Of a stretch of 41,457 nucleotides of DNA, positions 11,301-19,381 are shown in pieces; the stretch's first letter is position 1; each line of letters begins with the position of its first letter. Position numbers and translations under genes: made by a program. Origin of the DNA: Helochares maculicollis (lineage: Eukaryota > Arthropoda > Insecta > Coleoptera > Hydrophilidae). The stretch spans positions 1-41,457 of the forward strand of contig JAWQRO010000360.1 in NCBI GenBank assembly GCA_033557835.1, written 5' to 3'. The notes under the pieces were generated by a model. That model made no database searches. It was not told the DNA's origin and saw nothing but the letters and a program-made list of their open reading frames with translations.

Positions 11301-14300
11301 AATTCACTAGACTAGAAGCCAGAAAATTAATATAAATATACATAACGAAACATTTGGCAAAGTAGACTATCCAAAATGTTGCTGTAGATTAACTAAATCT
11401 GCTGTTCAAAGAGAGAATAGTATTGCATCAGTATATTCCACTAAAAGCAGAACAGATTTGCAATTAAAATATATAAAGTAAATGATTTTTCTGGATGCCT
11501 ATATGATACATCAGTTTATTTGCAAAAACAAAAATAATTAGGGAATGGAAAAACCACAGCAACACACATTACCATTCTGCTATTAGTCTGAAGAGTGGAA
11601 GGTGTAAGCCATAAGTTATTTAGAACAATTATTGTTCCTCACTAGCATTATTTGATGAGTTGGTAGAAGGAAAAATAAATTCATGTGGGTTCATTAAATT
11701 TAACAGTCTTGGAAACCCTCATGATATTGGACCAAAGAGTACAAAATTTAAAAGAGGATATATTATTACTCAGATGAAGGAAAATTTAAGTATTACCCAT
11801 TGGAAAGATAAACAAGATGTTTATTTGCTAACTAATATGCCATATGCCATAAAACTGTGAGTAGTTAATGATTACAACAATAATATGGGGTAAGTTCATA
11901 AATCTAATAAGACTAGTTAATAGCCACAGACTTAGCAGAAAAACATGTGGACGAAAAAGATATTTTTCCATTTATTGGTTGTAACACTTCTGAGTGCACA
12001 TCTTCTTCAGAAGTCAGTTGGTGGAAATAAGAATACAAATTTTCCACAATGAAGCACTCAAGACATTGGTCATCAAGACGCAAACAGATGCGTTGTCGTA
12101 TGTATTCTTTGAAAGACAAACGTTAAAACACATCCTACTATTGTAAAAAATGTGATGTTCGCTTGTGCCGACTGTTTTGAAAAATGGCACAACCAAGTAA
12201 AACTGTAATTTATAGTTTTTCACTCAAAGTGAAAGTAATCCAAATACTATATTACCAGCTACGCAAGTTTAAACTGTCGTTTTTTTTCCTGAAAAATTCG
12301 CAATTATTTAAAAACAATGGTAAAACATTTTTTATTCAAAGTATTGGCCCTTGCTTTTTACACATTTTATCCATCTCTCGGGCAATTTATGGATACCATT
12401 CCAAAAGAAACTTTCAACTTTCATTGATATCTATTCATTGAGCCATTTTTGTACATCCTCGAAAATCTTGAAGTGTTGCTTAACCAGTGCGTGTCCCATC
12501 AATGAGGAGAGGTGATAATCAGAAGGCGCCAGGTCTGGTGAATACGGCGGGTGGGGTAGGAGTTCCCAACCAAGTGAAGAAGTTGTTTCTTTGATCACTT
12601 TGGCTGAATGTACAGAAGCGTTGTCATGCTGCAGAATGACTTTGCCTTGTCTTCGATCACATTCTGGGTATTTTTCTCCCAAAACGATTCGATTTTGTAC
12701 TCAATGTTGATGGTTGTCCTGGCATTACCCACGATGGATTACATTTGGGATTCTCCCCATGGCTCTCAGGTGATCACAAATGGCTTGCCGAGTGACATTT
12801 AACTGGTCCGCCATCATTTCTTAAATTTGTGTATCGTTCTCTTCAAACTTTTTGGGTCGATATGACGTTTTGTAGTGGACAGTCTTACCAAAAAATGGCG
12901 CTTTGGGTTCCAAAGATTACTTCCATAGATTTCATGTGCCACCTCTTAACAACAAAACGACATTTTAAACTTGCCCACCTGGTATAATCTAACTAATGTG
13001 ATGTAACTAAATAAAATTGCATAATTCAGATAATAAAAATATATTTTCCTAACATCTTGTAGTATTATTCTTAAAATATCTTTCCAGTTATAATAAAATA
13101 AAAGTAATACAGTAAATTTCATTTATATTTTTGTTTCACAGTTTTAGTGTAAATAAAAAGCGGGCTATGGTATTTTAAGCTGGAATTTGCACTTTAATGT
13201 GCCCGGTCTGAAATTAATTCTGGCCGGCAATGGATACAGTTGAAATTAAACTTCGTATGATAAAGTTGCATTGAGATTAGGGGGAATATTAAAAAATAAA
13301 AAATATTTGATACAATTCTATTTTTCTATGTCAGGCAGAAAATTCATGGCAGCTACCTCGTAAGGTAACAATGAAATGCATACTTATAATTTTAGCTAGA
13401 ATATAAAACAATTTTCCTTACCTGATGTTTTCATCACTTTTTTAACTGGGATTTGCTTTGTGGTTGCTTCACTGTTGAACATCATTTCTTCATCTGAGAG
13501 ATCTATCGAGTCATCGAACAAAAACTTTTTAAATTTCACATCCCGAGGATTTACTGCAGGTTTTTCAGGGGTCAACAGGTTTATGGTTTCCACTTTGGAA
13601 TCAGCGAACATCTCAGACATTTTGGTTTCGACTTCATCAATTTTATTGTTTGATTTCTTTCCTAGTTCGAGTGATTTTAAACTATAGGTGCTTGAAACTG
13701 GTTTGAAGGTGAATTTTTTTGGCTTCGTTTTCAATGGGCTACAACTGAGGCGTCTAATGGGTGAAGATGTATTGATTTCAGGCGCATTTTTCCCCCTTCT
13801 AACTGGACTTGCTTTGTTTTTACAAAGACTTTCAATATTTTTTATTGGCAATTGAGTAGATTGGAAAGAGCTCCAGCTGTACTTCATTGGATTTTGATTA
13901 CTTTTAGAAGACATTGCACTAGATTTATTTGTAAGTACATTATTTTCGGAAAGACTTCTGATGACCTTGCCAGAGCTTCCAATACGGTTAAGGGCACTTT
14001 GGTTGTTTCTAACACTTCTAACGTAATTACAACTAATATCACAAGTTTTCAGGTCATTGTTATCCATATCTAAGCTAAGGTCTTTGATGATTGTTGTCGC
14101 TTTTCCTCTGTCAAAGCTGGTAGACTTGATTAGTTTTTTGTCTCCTTTCGATTTCTGAATCGACGGGTATTTAAGCAGAGGTAAACTAATTTTTTTCGAC
14201 ACAAGTGCTGCCATTCCCATTGTGGTGTCTTCTTTCATACATTTCGTACTGGTTTTTGTAGATTTAGTAGACTTTAAGCTTAATGCTGATGAAAATTTTT

Positions 14301-17300
14301 CTGGTGAAGTTTTTTCATCAGGTGACAATTTATAGCTGACAGATCTCTTTGCTTTATCATTTGAAATTTTAGCTTTATTATATGATATCTGGCTTTTAGT
14401 TGATGATGCATTTCTGTACGATGATGGAATATCAAAATCGTCATCGTCATCGTCATCAAATATTAAGCTAGGTTTACGGTCTAACTCTTTCGTGGAAGCA
14501 CTAGGCGTAGGAATTGATCGTCTCTGTTTGAGTGTAAGAGGTGATCTCGTTTTGCCATTATTCGTTTCCGAAGGCGAGGATTTCTTTGCTAAGTCTTTGC
14601 AAAAACCCGTAGCTTCTGTCCTAGTTTCTTCTATTTTATTCGTTTTAGTGCAAGGCTTGCTAGCGATTCTGCTCAATGGGCTTGAAATTAATACATCCAA
14701 ATCATCAAACTCCTCATTTTCAGCCGTTTGCTCCACAAAGGTTTCTACATTATTCATTACTTTAGGGCTGTTGTTGTCACATTTCAATTTTTTGAAACAA
14801 AATTTGTTCTGTTTGTTAACAGTTCTGAACTTAAAAAAGTCATCATCAACTCCTAAAATAATTTAATAGTAAGTTGTAGCTGTAATGACAAAATATGGTT
14901 ATGCTATGTTCTTGGTTGCCAGAATAGAATGAGAAATTGTAATTTGTGCAAATTGTTTACGAAGTACATGTGTATTTACACAAAAGATTGACAATAGATT
15001 TTTTAAAACAGTGGACAACTGCTTCATATCTGCCACCCGTGACTCAAAAATAAAGTAAATTATGTGAAATAATAATCAGGTAACAAAGATAAAATAAAGA
15101 AATCAACAAAAAATGGAAAATTTCACATGAAAATGTGGTCTCATGACCACCTCCGCAAAAATAACTGATATATTTCTACGTGAAAGACCATGCATGTATT
15201 GCTGGGAAAAGCTGCCAATTGAGTTGGTAGTTTTAATGGAGCATGATAGTTTTGAATGAACTAGAGACTCTTACAAATCACTTGGCTCAACGCCTTGACA
15301 GACCATGAACATTTTTAAACTAACTTAGGAAGTATAAAAATGGGTGCCTCTAAAGCAAAGGTTGTTGCAAAAGCTAAGTTGGCAAGATTTGTTCTAGAGG
15401 CAAAACATGAATGGTAAGGTGCCAGTTTTGTTCACCAGCAGTAACAGCAAACATATGAATAATTCTGGACATGTTGTAGGAAGATGTAATAAGATTTTTT
15501 CTTATTTAAAGTAACATTAGAGTTCCAAAGTTGTCCCGAAAAAAAATTGAATACGTTTATGTATCTCTAAATTCTACAATATTTGGACCAACAAATTATT
15601 ACACTTTCCAATAAATTTGCCATATGTAAAAACTCAGAAGGCCAAGTACGGAAAATTTGTGTGCTGACAACAATATTTTAATAAGAACATTTGCAAAGTT
15701 TTGTTCACAATGAGATAAAAAATTCCTCTCGCAATTGGTGACTGCATGGAAGGAGAGAAATGAAAAAAGCTCGATTTAGAGCACTCTTATATTCCATTAA
15801 ATCTTTTCTCCAGAGAACTGTTTACTTTTGAAATTCTGTATTTCCTCGAAACTCTTAAGTTTTTTGTTGTCTCTACCTTGTTTCCAACTGTATTTTTAAA
15901 ATTTGTCATATATTCGTGGCAGCTTCCACTGTTTGTCTCTTTGTTGAACCTTTCTTGTCAGCACTATTATTCGTGTTCATTTTGCTTATAGTAGGATGAC
16001 CAATTGTAATCTTTTAGGGGGTTTTGTAATTCTTTCTCGTGAACAGTACTCCGTGTAAAAACTGTAGTCGAAAAGTACTCCCTTGTATTATTTTGTATTC
16101 CTAGATAAAAAAATAAAGCTTTTACATTGAGGTGCCAACATTTTGGGACTATAGCAGACAACGACACGTCTATTTTCGGTTAGGAATCGGTTGCAATGCA
16201 CACATTTTATCGAATACTTTTAACACAGCTACCAGTACTATGTTAATCGAGGTGGAGGCCATAATTAAAAACATATGCCTATATTTTAGTCTTTCACAGA
16301 TCGGGTAGCATTTCTTAGAGAATTTTGTGAAGAGACCGACATTGATTACAAAAAGCACTTTGGATATTCAAAAGTGAGATGGCTTGCTCTGACTCTTGCA
16401 ATAGAGCGCATTCTGGTAGTCACTTTACTCATATTTTTTTAGTGCCCAACCCTTCTAAAACATTTATCCTTAATAAATCGTCTGAATTTACGCTCTATTT
16501 TGTTCATAGCCAGGCATTATTTTTTCACAAAACTACCCAAGAAATCAAATCTGATAATATTTCAGCTGCAGAAGGTGGCAAAATTTTAAACTTTTTTATT
16601 TTTTGAAATAGAGAGTGAGATTTGTTGACGTGTTCGTACCTTTAGTTAAAACTAAAGGTATGAACCCGTCAAAGTAAATTTTGGAAGAATCCAACCCTGG
16701 AATTATGGATAAATCTCTAAATGAAGTTAGAAATTTTAATAAGATTTGCTTCAAAACGTTCACATTGTAGATTTCTGCAGTAATAAAAAGCCTGCATAAA
16801 GATAATGTAAATTGTGTGCACACTAGAAATCTACAATGTGAAAGTTTTGAAACAAATCTAATTAAAATTTCTAACTTCTTTTAGAAATTTATCCGTAATT
16901 CCAGGATTTACTTAAAACTAGAGGTACGAACCCATCATATCTCGCTCCCTATTTCAAAATAAAAACATTTAAAGTGTTGCCAACTTCTGCAGCTGAAATC
17001 GTATCAGATTCAATTTCTTGGGTAGTTTTGTGAAAAAATGATGCCTGGCTATGAACAAAATAGAGCGCAAATTCAGAGGATTCAGGAAAAATGTTTCAGA
17101 AGGTCCTCCACCTTTTCGGTTCTTCAAGATTTTCCATAACTCTTCCCTTCTGACATTGTCAAAAGATTTCTCCATGTCTGTAATGTCATGCCTGGTGTTC
17201 CTCTCTTTCATTTGTCTTTTGGGTAATTTATTTCGATGCGAATATATGATCTTGTCCGCTTTTATCTTTTCTGACCCAACTTTGTGCTTCGTGCAGCATC

Positions 17301-19381
17301 TTTTCTATAATTTTTCGCATTCTTTTTTCCAGTATTCGTTCATAAGCTTTCACGGCGGTGCTTAGCAACGTTTGGGTCTCCTTTTTGAAATATCAACATT
17401 ATAATTCATGCTCTCCAATCTTGACGTATTGTCTTTTCTTTAATTGGTTTATTAGGTACTCTAAGGAATAGCATTTGGCCTTCGTCACTGTTTTTTAAAT
17501 TTCAATTGTTGTTCTGTCATGTTCTAGGGCTTCTCAGTTCTTCATCAATCCAATTACTTGCATCATCTCTTCTTCTCTGATTTACTCTTCCTCTAGTTTT
17601 TTTGTTCCAGTTCTTACATTGTCCTCTCTTGTTTTTCCGATATATTGTTTTCATTAAGTAGCTCCTTGAAGTGTTCTCTTCATCTATACATTTCTATTTC
17701 TATTTCTTTTGTTAGTCTCTCACCTTCCATATTTTTAATTATCCCAAAATGTATATTTCTCTCTGTTCACATAGTTTTTATCGCTTTTTAGAATAGTTTT
17801 TGGTTTCTTAGTTCTTCTAACATCTCTCACAGTTCTTTCCAGGCTTTCATTTCCGCTGCATACACAATGTCTACAGCATTTCTTCTTTCTAATTTGCACG
17901 GTTCATACTTTCTCACACCTTTTGTTTTCAGGTATTCCAGCCTTTTGTTCTCAGATATTCCAGCCTTTTGTTCTTTATTTTTCTTGTATTTTCTCACTCT
18001 ACCAAGAGTTTGTTTTTTAGTTAGCTTTCTTCGTATCGTTCCAGTTTGTCTCTGCAGCTGCCACTACGGTATTTTTAAATTTCACACAGAATCTTTCCCT
18101 ATTTGTTGTGTTTGCCCTTCTCTATCTTATCTATTTCTTCTTTCATAATTAGTCTATTCTATATTCTCACTTTGTCGCCTTTCAATATATATACTGTGAT
18201 AGTTTATGCAGTTTGCATTTTCTCTATTTTCATTATGTTATAATCATTTCTGTCAATCCTGAGGTTAATCTTTGTTTTGTTTTATTATTAGGTAGCTAAA
18301 CTATAGATTTCTGGCGTTCTATTTACTTTTACATCTTTGACTAGTCTTCTCCTTGTTCTATTCATCAAGATATAGTTCATTATCTATTTTTATTTATTAA
18401 TAATATCCCCTCTGGTGTATTTATGATCATCCTTGTAAAAATTTGTAAAAGTATTTGTTGTGATTGGATTGTTAATGGTGCCGTATTCTAACAAATGCAT
18501 ATAGAAATAGTTCCAATATATGGTGATATATGGCAAATCAAAACTAATATCATATACACAGTTCATGATTAATATAAGATAACGAAGTAGTAATCATTTC
18601 AGATTGTTTTGTTTTGTGACAATCATAACCAGCCCAATGGAATTCCTTTGTACTTCTTTTTCGCAATATATAGCTAGTCACCTAGCTTGAAAGCAATGAC
18701 GAATAAAATATCTGTCGCTAGAGAAAACATAGAAATTATACCTACACTTATTAGCGAATCATGAACACAATTTCTATACAAGGTGGGATATCCCCAACGT
18801 GACTTGGGTAGAAATATGACCATCACGTTGTTCCCACCTTATCGTAAATGTATACACAATGGAGATTCTACACTAGCTTAGCTATATGTCGGCAGTTCAT
18901 CACTTGCAGGTCTGGCGGATGAATAGGTGTACTAATAAGACGAGTCGATATATTTCATTAGCTAGTGTTCAAAGTTAAAGTGTATTAACGGGCAAAAATT
19001 AGACGAAAAATATAGCGAACAGACGTGTTAATTTGCTATTTAGAATTTATAGAGAAAAATTATAATAGGCAGCAAGTAATTTCAATATTCAATAAACAAT
19101 TATAATACAAATACAATAGTGTCAATATAAAAGATTCATATATCTGTGAATCATGGACCGCATATATATGTTCATCTGCAGGTCATTGCAAGAAATTAAT
19201 AAAATTATGAACTAACTACACACATACATGAATTTGTTGACAGTGAGACTAGTAACATGCTTAAATGATATAATTTAAATGTTCTCTTTAAATGATTTAG
19301 TGCCCATTGGCATAACCATGATCTGGTAACCTTAAAAAGAGGATTACCTAAAGAAAAGTATTGCTTACCTGTGTCAGTCAT
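471..19381 (-). CDS. Blm: Bloom syndrome RecQ-like ATP-dependent 3'-5' DNA helicase (whole gene, five coding exons)
   Basis: Coding sequence: complement of join(471..2396, 8442..10051, 10108..10260, 13422..14852, 19369..19381), 5133 nt, about 1710 residues. All junctions have GT-AG borders and matching phases, and the exons read as one protein. BLM helicases unwind recombination and replication intermediates and, with topoisomerase III alpha and RMI proteins, dissolve double Holliday junctions in the nucleus. The order seen is: disordered acidic/basic N-terminal half, RecQ core (motif I MPTGGGKS near residue 1027, motif II DEVH at 1133-1136, motif VI near 1312), zinc-binding/RQC region, HRDC near 1559-1629, lysine/arginine-rich tail at about 1662-1703. 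It is longer than human BLM (1417 residues), mostly through the N-terminal half. A WRN identity is unlikely: there is no exonuclease domain and the core and HRDC match BLM. The first exon is the least certain part. Confidence 0.9.
3288..4516 (+). mobile_element. mariner DNA transposon, near full length, inactivated
   Basis: The element occupies 3290-4514 (1225 bp) with terminal inverted repeats of about 25 bp (inner part ggaattaattcgtag) and TA target duplications at 3288-3289 and 4515-4516. The plus-strand transposase begins MSKFIPNK at 3462 and is broken by stops and frameshifts. Pieces include an N-terminal helix-turn-helix part (3462-3611), VTGDEKWIYYDNPK near 3855-3897, HDNARPHV near 4141 and YSPDIAPLDYH near 4222, then a C-terminus ending near 4430. 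The three catalytic Asp positions of the DD34D triad can still be recognised although they lie in different frames. It is antisense to Blm, within intron 4. It looks like a single old copy that once was autonomous. Confidence 0.9.
4573..5732 (+). mobile_element. second mariner of a different lineage, decayed
   Basis: Transposase pieces lie on the plus strand from about 4746 to the stop at 5670. The N-terminal part has KYRAVIEFLFLEGF and a WAGEFKRDHT segment; the middle has FFWGSKRN and TINSKYYCNLLDQL; the end is KCIDVQGDYIQ. Several stops and frame changes interrupt it. A small deletion joins the second catalytic block (HDNAVSQ) directly to HPPYSPDLAL, so the D-to-D spacing is destroyed. The left end starts ggttgctc just after a TA, and a matching but eroded agcaacc lies near 5726-5732; the right boundary is therefore approximate. 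It starts about 60 bp after the previous mariner, and their proteins are clearly different. Confidence 0.8.
6444..7111 (-). mobile_element. internally deleted mariner with well preserved terminal inverted repeats
   Basis: The element is 6446-7109 (664 bp), flanked by TA at 6444-6445 and 7110-7111. Its terminal inverted repeats (ctactgtgatcaaaaagt and about 8 bp more) are almost identical over 26 bp. On the minus strand, 6915-6685 encodes the N-terminal transposase domain (KFYNEFKADRERIEDEPRSG, the usual mariner arginine/aspartate block). Further along, near 6500-6590, lies the extreme C-terminus (DCFEDWKRRWQKC, then DEIDLEE). The whole DDE catalytic core between them is missing. This is the structure of a non-autonomous deletion derivative that could have been mobilised in trans by a complete relative. 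Confidence 0.88.
7638..8165. repeat. two-unit tandem duplication, unit about 263 bp
   Basis: Two diverged direct copies lie head to tail: 7638-7900 and 7901 to about 8165. Both start aaattgcaccttaaa and share, towards their ends, the block gacactccagatttttagtt (7827 and 8122), with other matches between them (actttc..tatgta, aaaataaaattttg, ttattatgt). Small insertions and deletions shift the internal spacing. It could be the remnant of a satellite array or a duplicated short non-autonomous transposon; no coding potential is seen. Confidence 0.7.
8442..10051 (-). CDS. Blm: Blm exon 4: FxFK repeat region and start of the RecQ core
   Basis: The exon starts after acceptor acccgtag (two bases complete a Glu codon) and ends in phase 0 at donor gtaagt. 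It encodes residues 534-1069. The first half is low-complexity and carries four copies of KKFNFK (residues 590-594, 630-634, 717-721 and 783-787, counted from the second Lys), three of them next to an LDDSVL- or DDSIL-like acidic/hydrophobic motif. An acidic region and a short WN-rich repeat (DNA 8800-8890) follow. From about residue 1000 the RecQ fold begins with KFGLKEYRPNQEEIINA (motif 0), motif I MPTGGGKS with the ATP-contacting Lys at 1033, and motif Ia ISPLRALIADQV. A leftward open-frame start at 9941 is not the true beginning; the reading continues upstream to the acceptor. Confidence 0.92.
10052..10107 (-). other. Blm intron 3, 56 bp
   Basis: Donor gtacac and acceptor acccgtag bound a 56-bp AT-rich intron. 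Splicing joins ...RTL-E-STPEK in frame. It equals in length two introns of Hcf, which suggests the minimal intron size of this genome. Confidence 0.85.
10108..10260 (-). CDS. Blm: Blm exon 3: short disordered linker
   Basis: The exon (153 nt) starts after acceptor ttgtattgtag and ends at donor gtacac. It encodes residues 483-532, starting EYANINSASKRK and ending EDEIRTL, with split codons at both ends that fit exons 2 and 4. The composition is Ser/Lys/Thr-rich with no known domain. It is too short and divergent to be recognised alone; its phase compatibility on both sides and its place between two clear Blm exons are the evidence. Confidence 0.8.
10557..11105 (-). repeat. unidentified dispersed repeat with a 135-codon frame (copy A)
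   Basis: An open frame from 10964 to 10557 starts MPNNERQEPLEVVEKH and contains PHAAGEIVRYIVGAHCC and TMNLCLSHEQDAYKS. I do not recognise the family. A diverged copy in the same orientation lies at about 23510-23970: there the frame is broken, but stretches such as NLRLLHEQD correspond, and both copies end near tgaatatt. The relation extends beyond the frame's start codon (to 11105), so this is a repeat whose protein frame is longer than the intact part. It may be a transposon fragment or a processed pseudogene of a host gene. It lies in the sense orientation within Blm intron 2, but nothing suggests it is a Blm exon. Confidence 0.5.
11098..11340 (+). mobile_element. 3' coding end of a non-LTR retrotransposon (LINE)
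   Basis: Read in the frame through 11197-11300, the plus strand gives SIERIWEAEVEKR, a stop, then NRGRPRKTWGQNIEEL. The RGRPRxTW tail after the reverse transcriptase is characteristic of RTE-like and related LINEs in arthropods. Just before it, GCETWIMKN (about 11113-11135) matches the usual YGCETW block. The last codons (LEARKLI) are in another frame, so at least one frameshift and one stop are present. The open frame 11129-11335 is out of register with most of the real LINE coding frame. Confidence 0.75.
12250..12988 (-). mobile_element. internally deleted mariner
   Basis: Inverted ends share gcaagtttaaa.tgtcgtttt (left near 12263, right near 12955-12975), with ttaccag/ataccag outside; the exact ends are uncertain by a few bases. 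On the minus strand, N-terminal pieces (YRPKKFEEND, QLNVTRQAICDHLRAMGRI, near 12740-12870) are followed at once by WVMPGQ-like sequence and then by 12682-12431, which has GKVILQHDNASVH and HPPYSPDLAPSDYH and ends KWLNE. The first catalytic Asp block is missing. The spacing of the second and third Asp residues fits the DD34D mariner pattern. Confidence 0.82.
13422..14852 (-). CDS. Blm: Blm exon 2: disordered N-terminal region
   Basis: The exon begins after acceptor attattttag and ends at donor gtaagg; it encodes residues 6-481. It opens VDDDFFKFRTVNKQNKFCFK, which resembles the FTFKKK stretch near the N-terminus of human BLM as I recall it. It continues with Ser/Lys-rich sequence, a run of seven aspartates (near 14440-14460), SPIRR/SPLK motifs that could be kinase sites, a KKFTFKP motif (DNA 13702-13716), and an acidic DDSIDLSDEEM segment near the end. 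No folded domain is visible. Low conservation is normal for this part of BLM proteins. Translation probably starts in exon 1, although an internal ATG at 14757-14755 (MNNVETF) would also be possible. Confidence 0.85.
16451..17104. repeat. long inverted repeat (foldback), arms about 280-330 bp
   Basis: The left arm 16451-16779 is the reverse complement of the right arm 16823-17104, with a loop of about 43 bp. Shared blocks include gctctattttgttcatagcc (16491 and the complement of 17051-17070), ttcacaaaactacccaagaaa, atttcagctgcagaag and cacattgtagatttct. The left arm has an additional small hairpin insert (ttcgtacctttag ... ctaaaggtatgaa, 16634-16665). Divergence is spread along the arms. The right end abuts LINE reverse-transcriptase sequence. 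No protein is encoded. A transcript through Blm intron 1 would fold into a long hairpin here. Confidence 0.85.
17105..18480 (-). mobile_element. non-LTR retrotransposon remnant, endonuclease end plus reverse transcriptase
   Basis: On the minus strand, near 18440-18290, I read FYKDDHKYTRGD and NYILMNRTRRRLVKDVKV, matching the end of the AP-endonuclease domain of RTE-like LINEs (pattern DYIMVNRRWR..V.DVR). Further downstream come IFQKGDPN, ERILEKRMRKIIEKMLHEAQ and DMEKSFDNVRREELWKIL (near 17190-17110), the first reverse-transcriptase motifs. Many stops and frameshifts break the frame. The catalytic YADD part is missing; the element is cut where the palindrome begins. A short tandem duplication (attccagccttttgttct, 17934-17972) lies within it. 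The element is sense with respect to Blm. Confidence 0.75.
18780..18840. repeat. short hairpin
   Basis: The arms aaggtggga..aacgtga (18780-18802) and tcacgttgttcccacctt (18823-18840) are inverted copies, with a few extra bases in the left arm and a loop of about 20 bp. Weaker inverted similarity may continue outside. It may be the centre of an old non-autonomous DNA transposon. Confidence 0.5.
19369..19381 (-). CDS. Blm: Blm exon 1: proposed 13-nt first coding exon
   Basis: The minus strand has ATG ACT GAC ACA G followed by gtaagc, a good donor. The single G plus the GA at the start of exon 2 makes a Gly codon, so the protein would begin MTDTG and pass straight into VDDDFFKF. The frame and phase fit exactly, and no in-frame start exists in exon 2 before residue 27 or so. 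The 5' UTR would lie above 19381. This assignment rests on splice phase and an ATG only; a different upstream exon with phase 1 is possible. Confidence 0.55.

Larger units (their letters stand above)
10261..13421 (-). other. Blm intron 2 (3.2 kb)
   Basis: Donor gtaagg at 13421 and acceptor ttgtattgtag at 10261 bound this intron. It holds an unidentified repeat-derived frame (10557-11105), a LINE 3' tail (about 11098-11340) and an internally deleted mariner (about 12250-12988). The parts at 11341-12240 and 12990-13421 are AT-rich and show no gene; several frames of 60-85 codons there look like chance. Confidence 0.85.
14853..19368 (-). other. Blm intron 1 (4.5 kb), proposed
   Basis: The proposed donor is gtaagc at 19368 and the acceptor attattttag ends at 14853. 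Inside lie a long inverted repeat (16451-17104) directly next to a LINE remnant (about 17105-18480) and a small hairpin (18780-18840). The stretches 14853-16450 and 18485-19368 are AT-rich with no gene I can support. Confidence 0.65.

Noticed and set aside
11129..11335. 68-codon plus-strand frame
   Set aside because: It is mostly out of register with the LINE tail; the conserved RGRPRKTW motif lies in another frame.
15340..15417. 25-codon frame (MGASKAKVV...) directly after TATAAAA
   Set aside because: The TATA-like string touches the ATG, so it cannot act as its promoter. The frame is too short, lies inside an intron on the opposite strand, and has no recognisable relation.
17867..18148. 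93-codon hydrophobic plus-strand frame resembling a membrane protein
   Set aside because: It is antisense to the minus-strand LINE; the apparent hydrophobicity comes from the complement of A-rich coding sequence.
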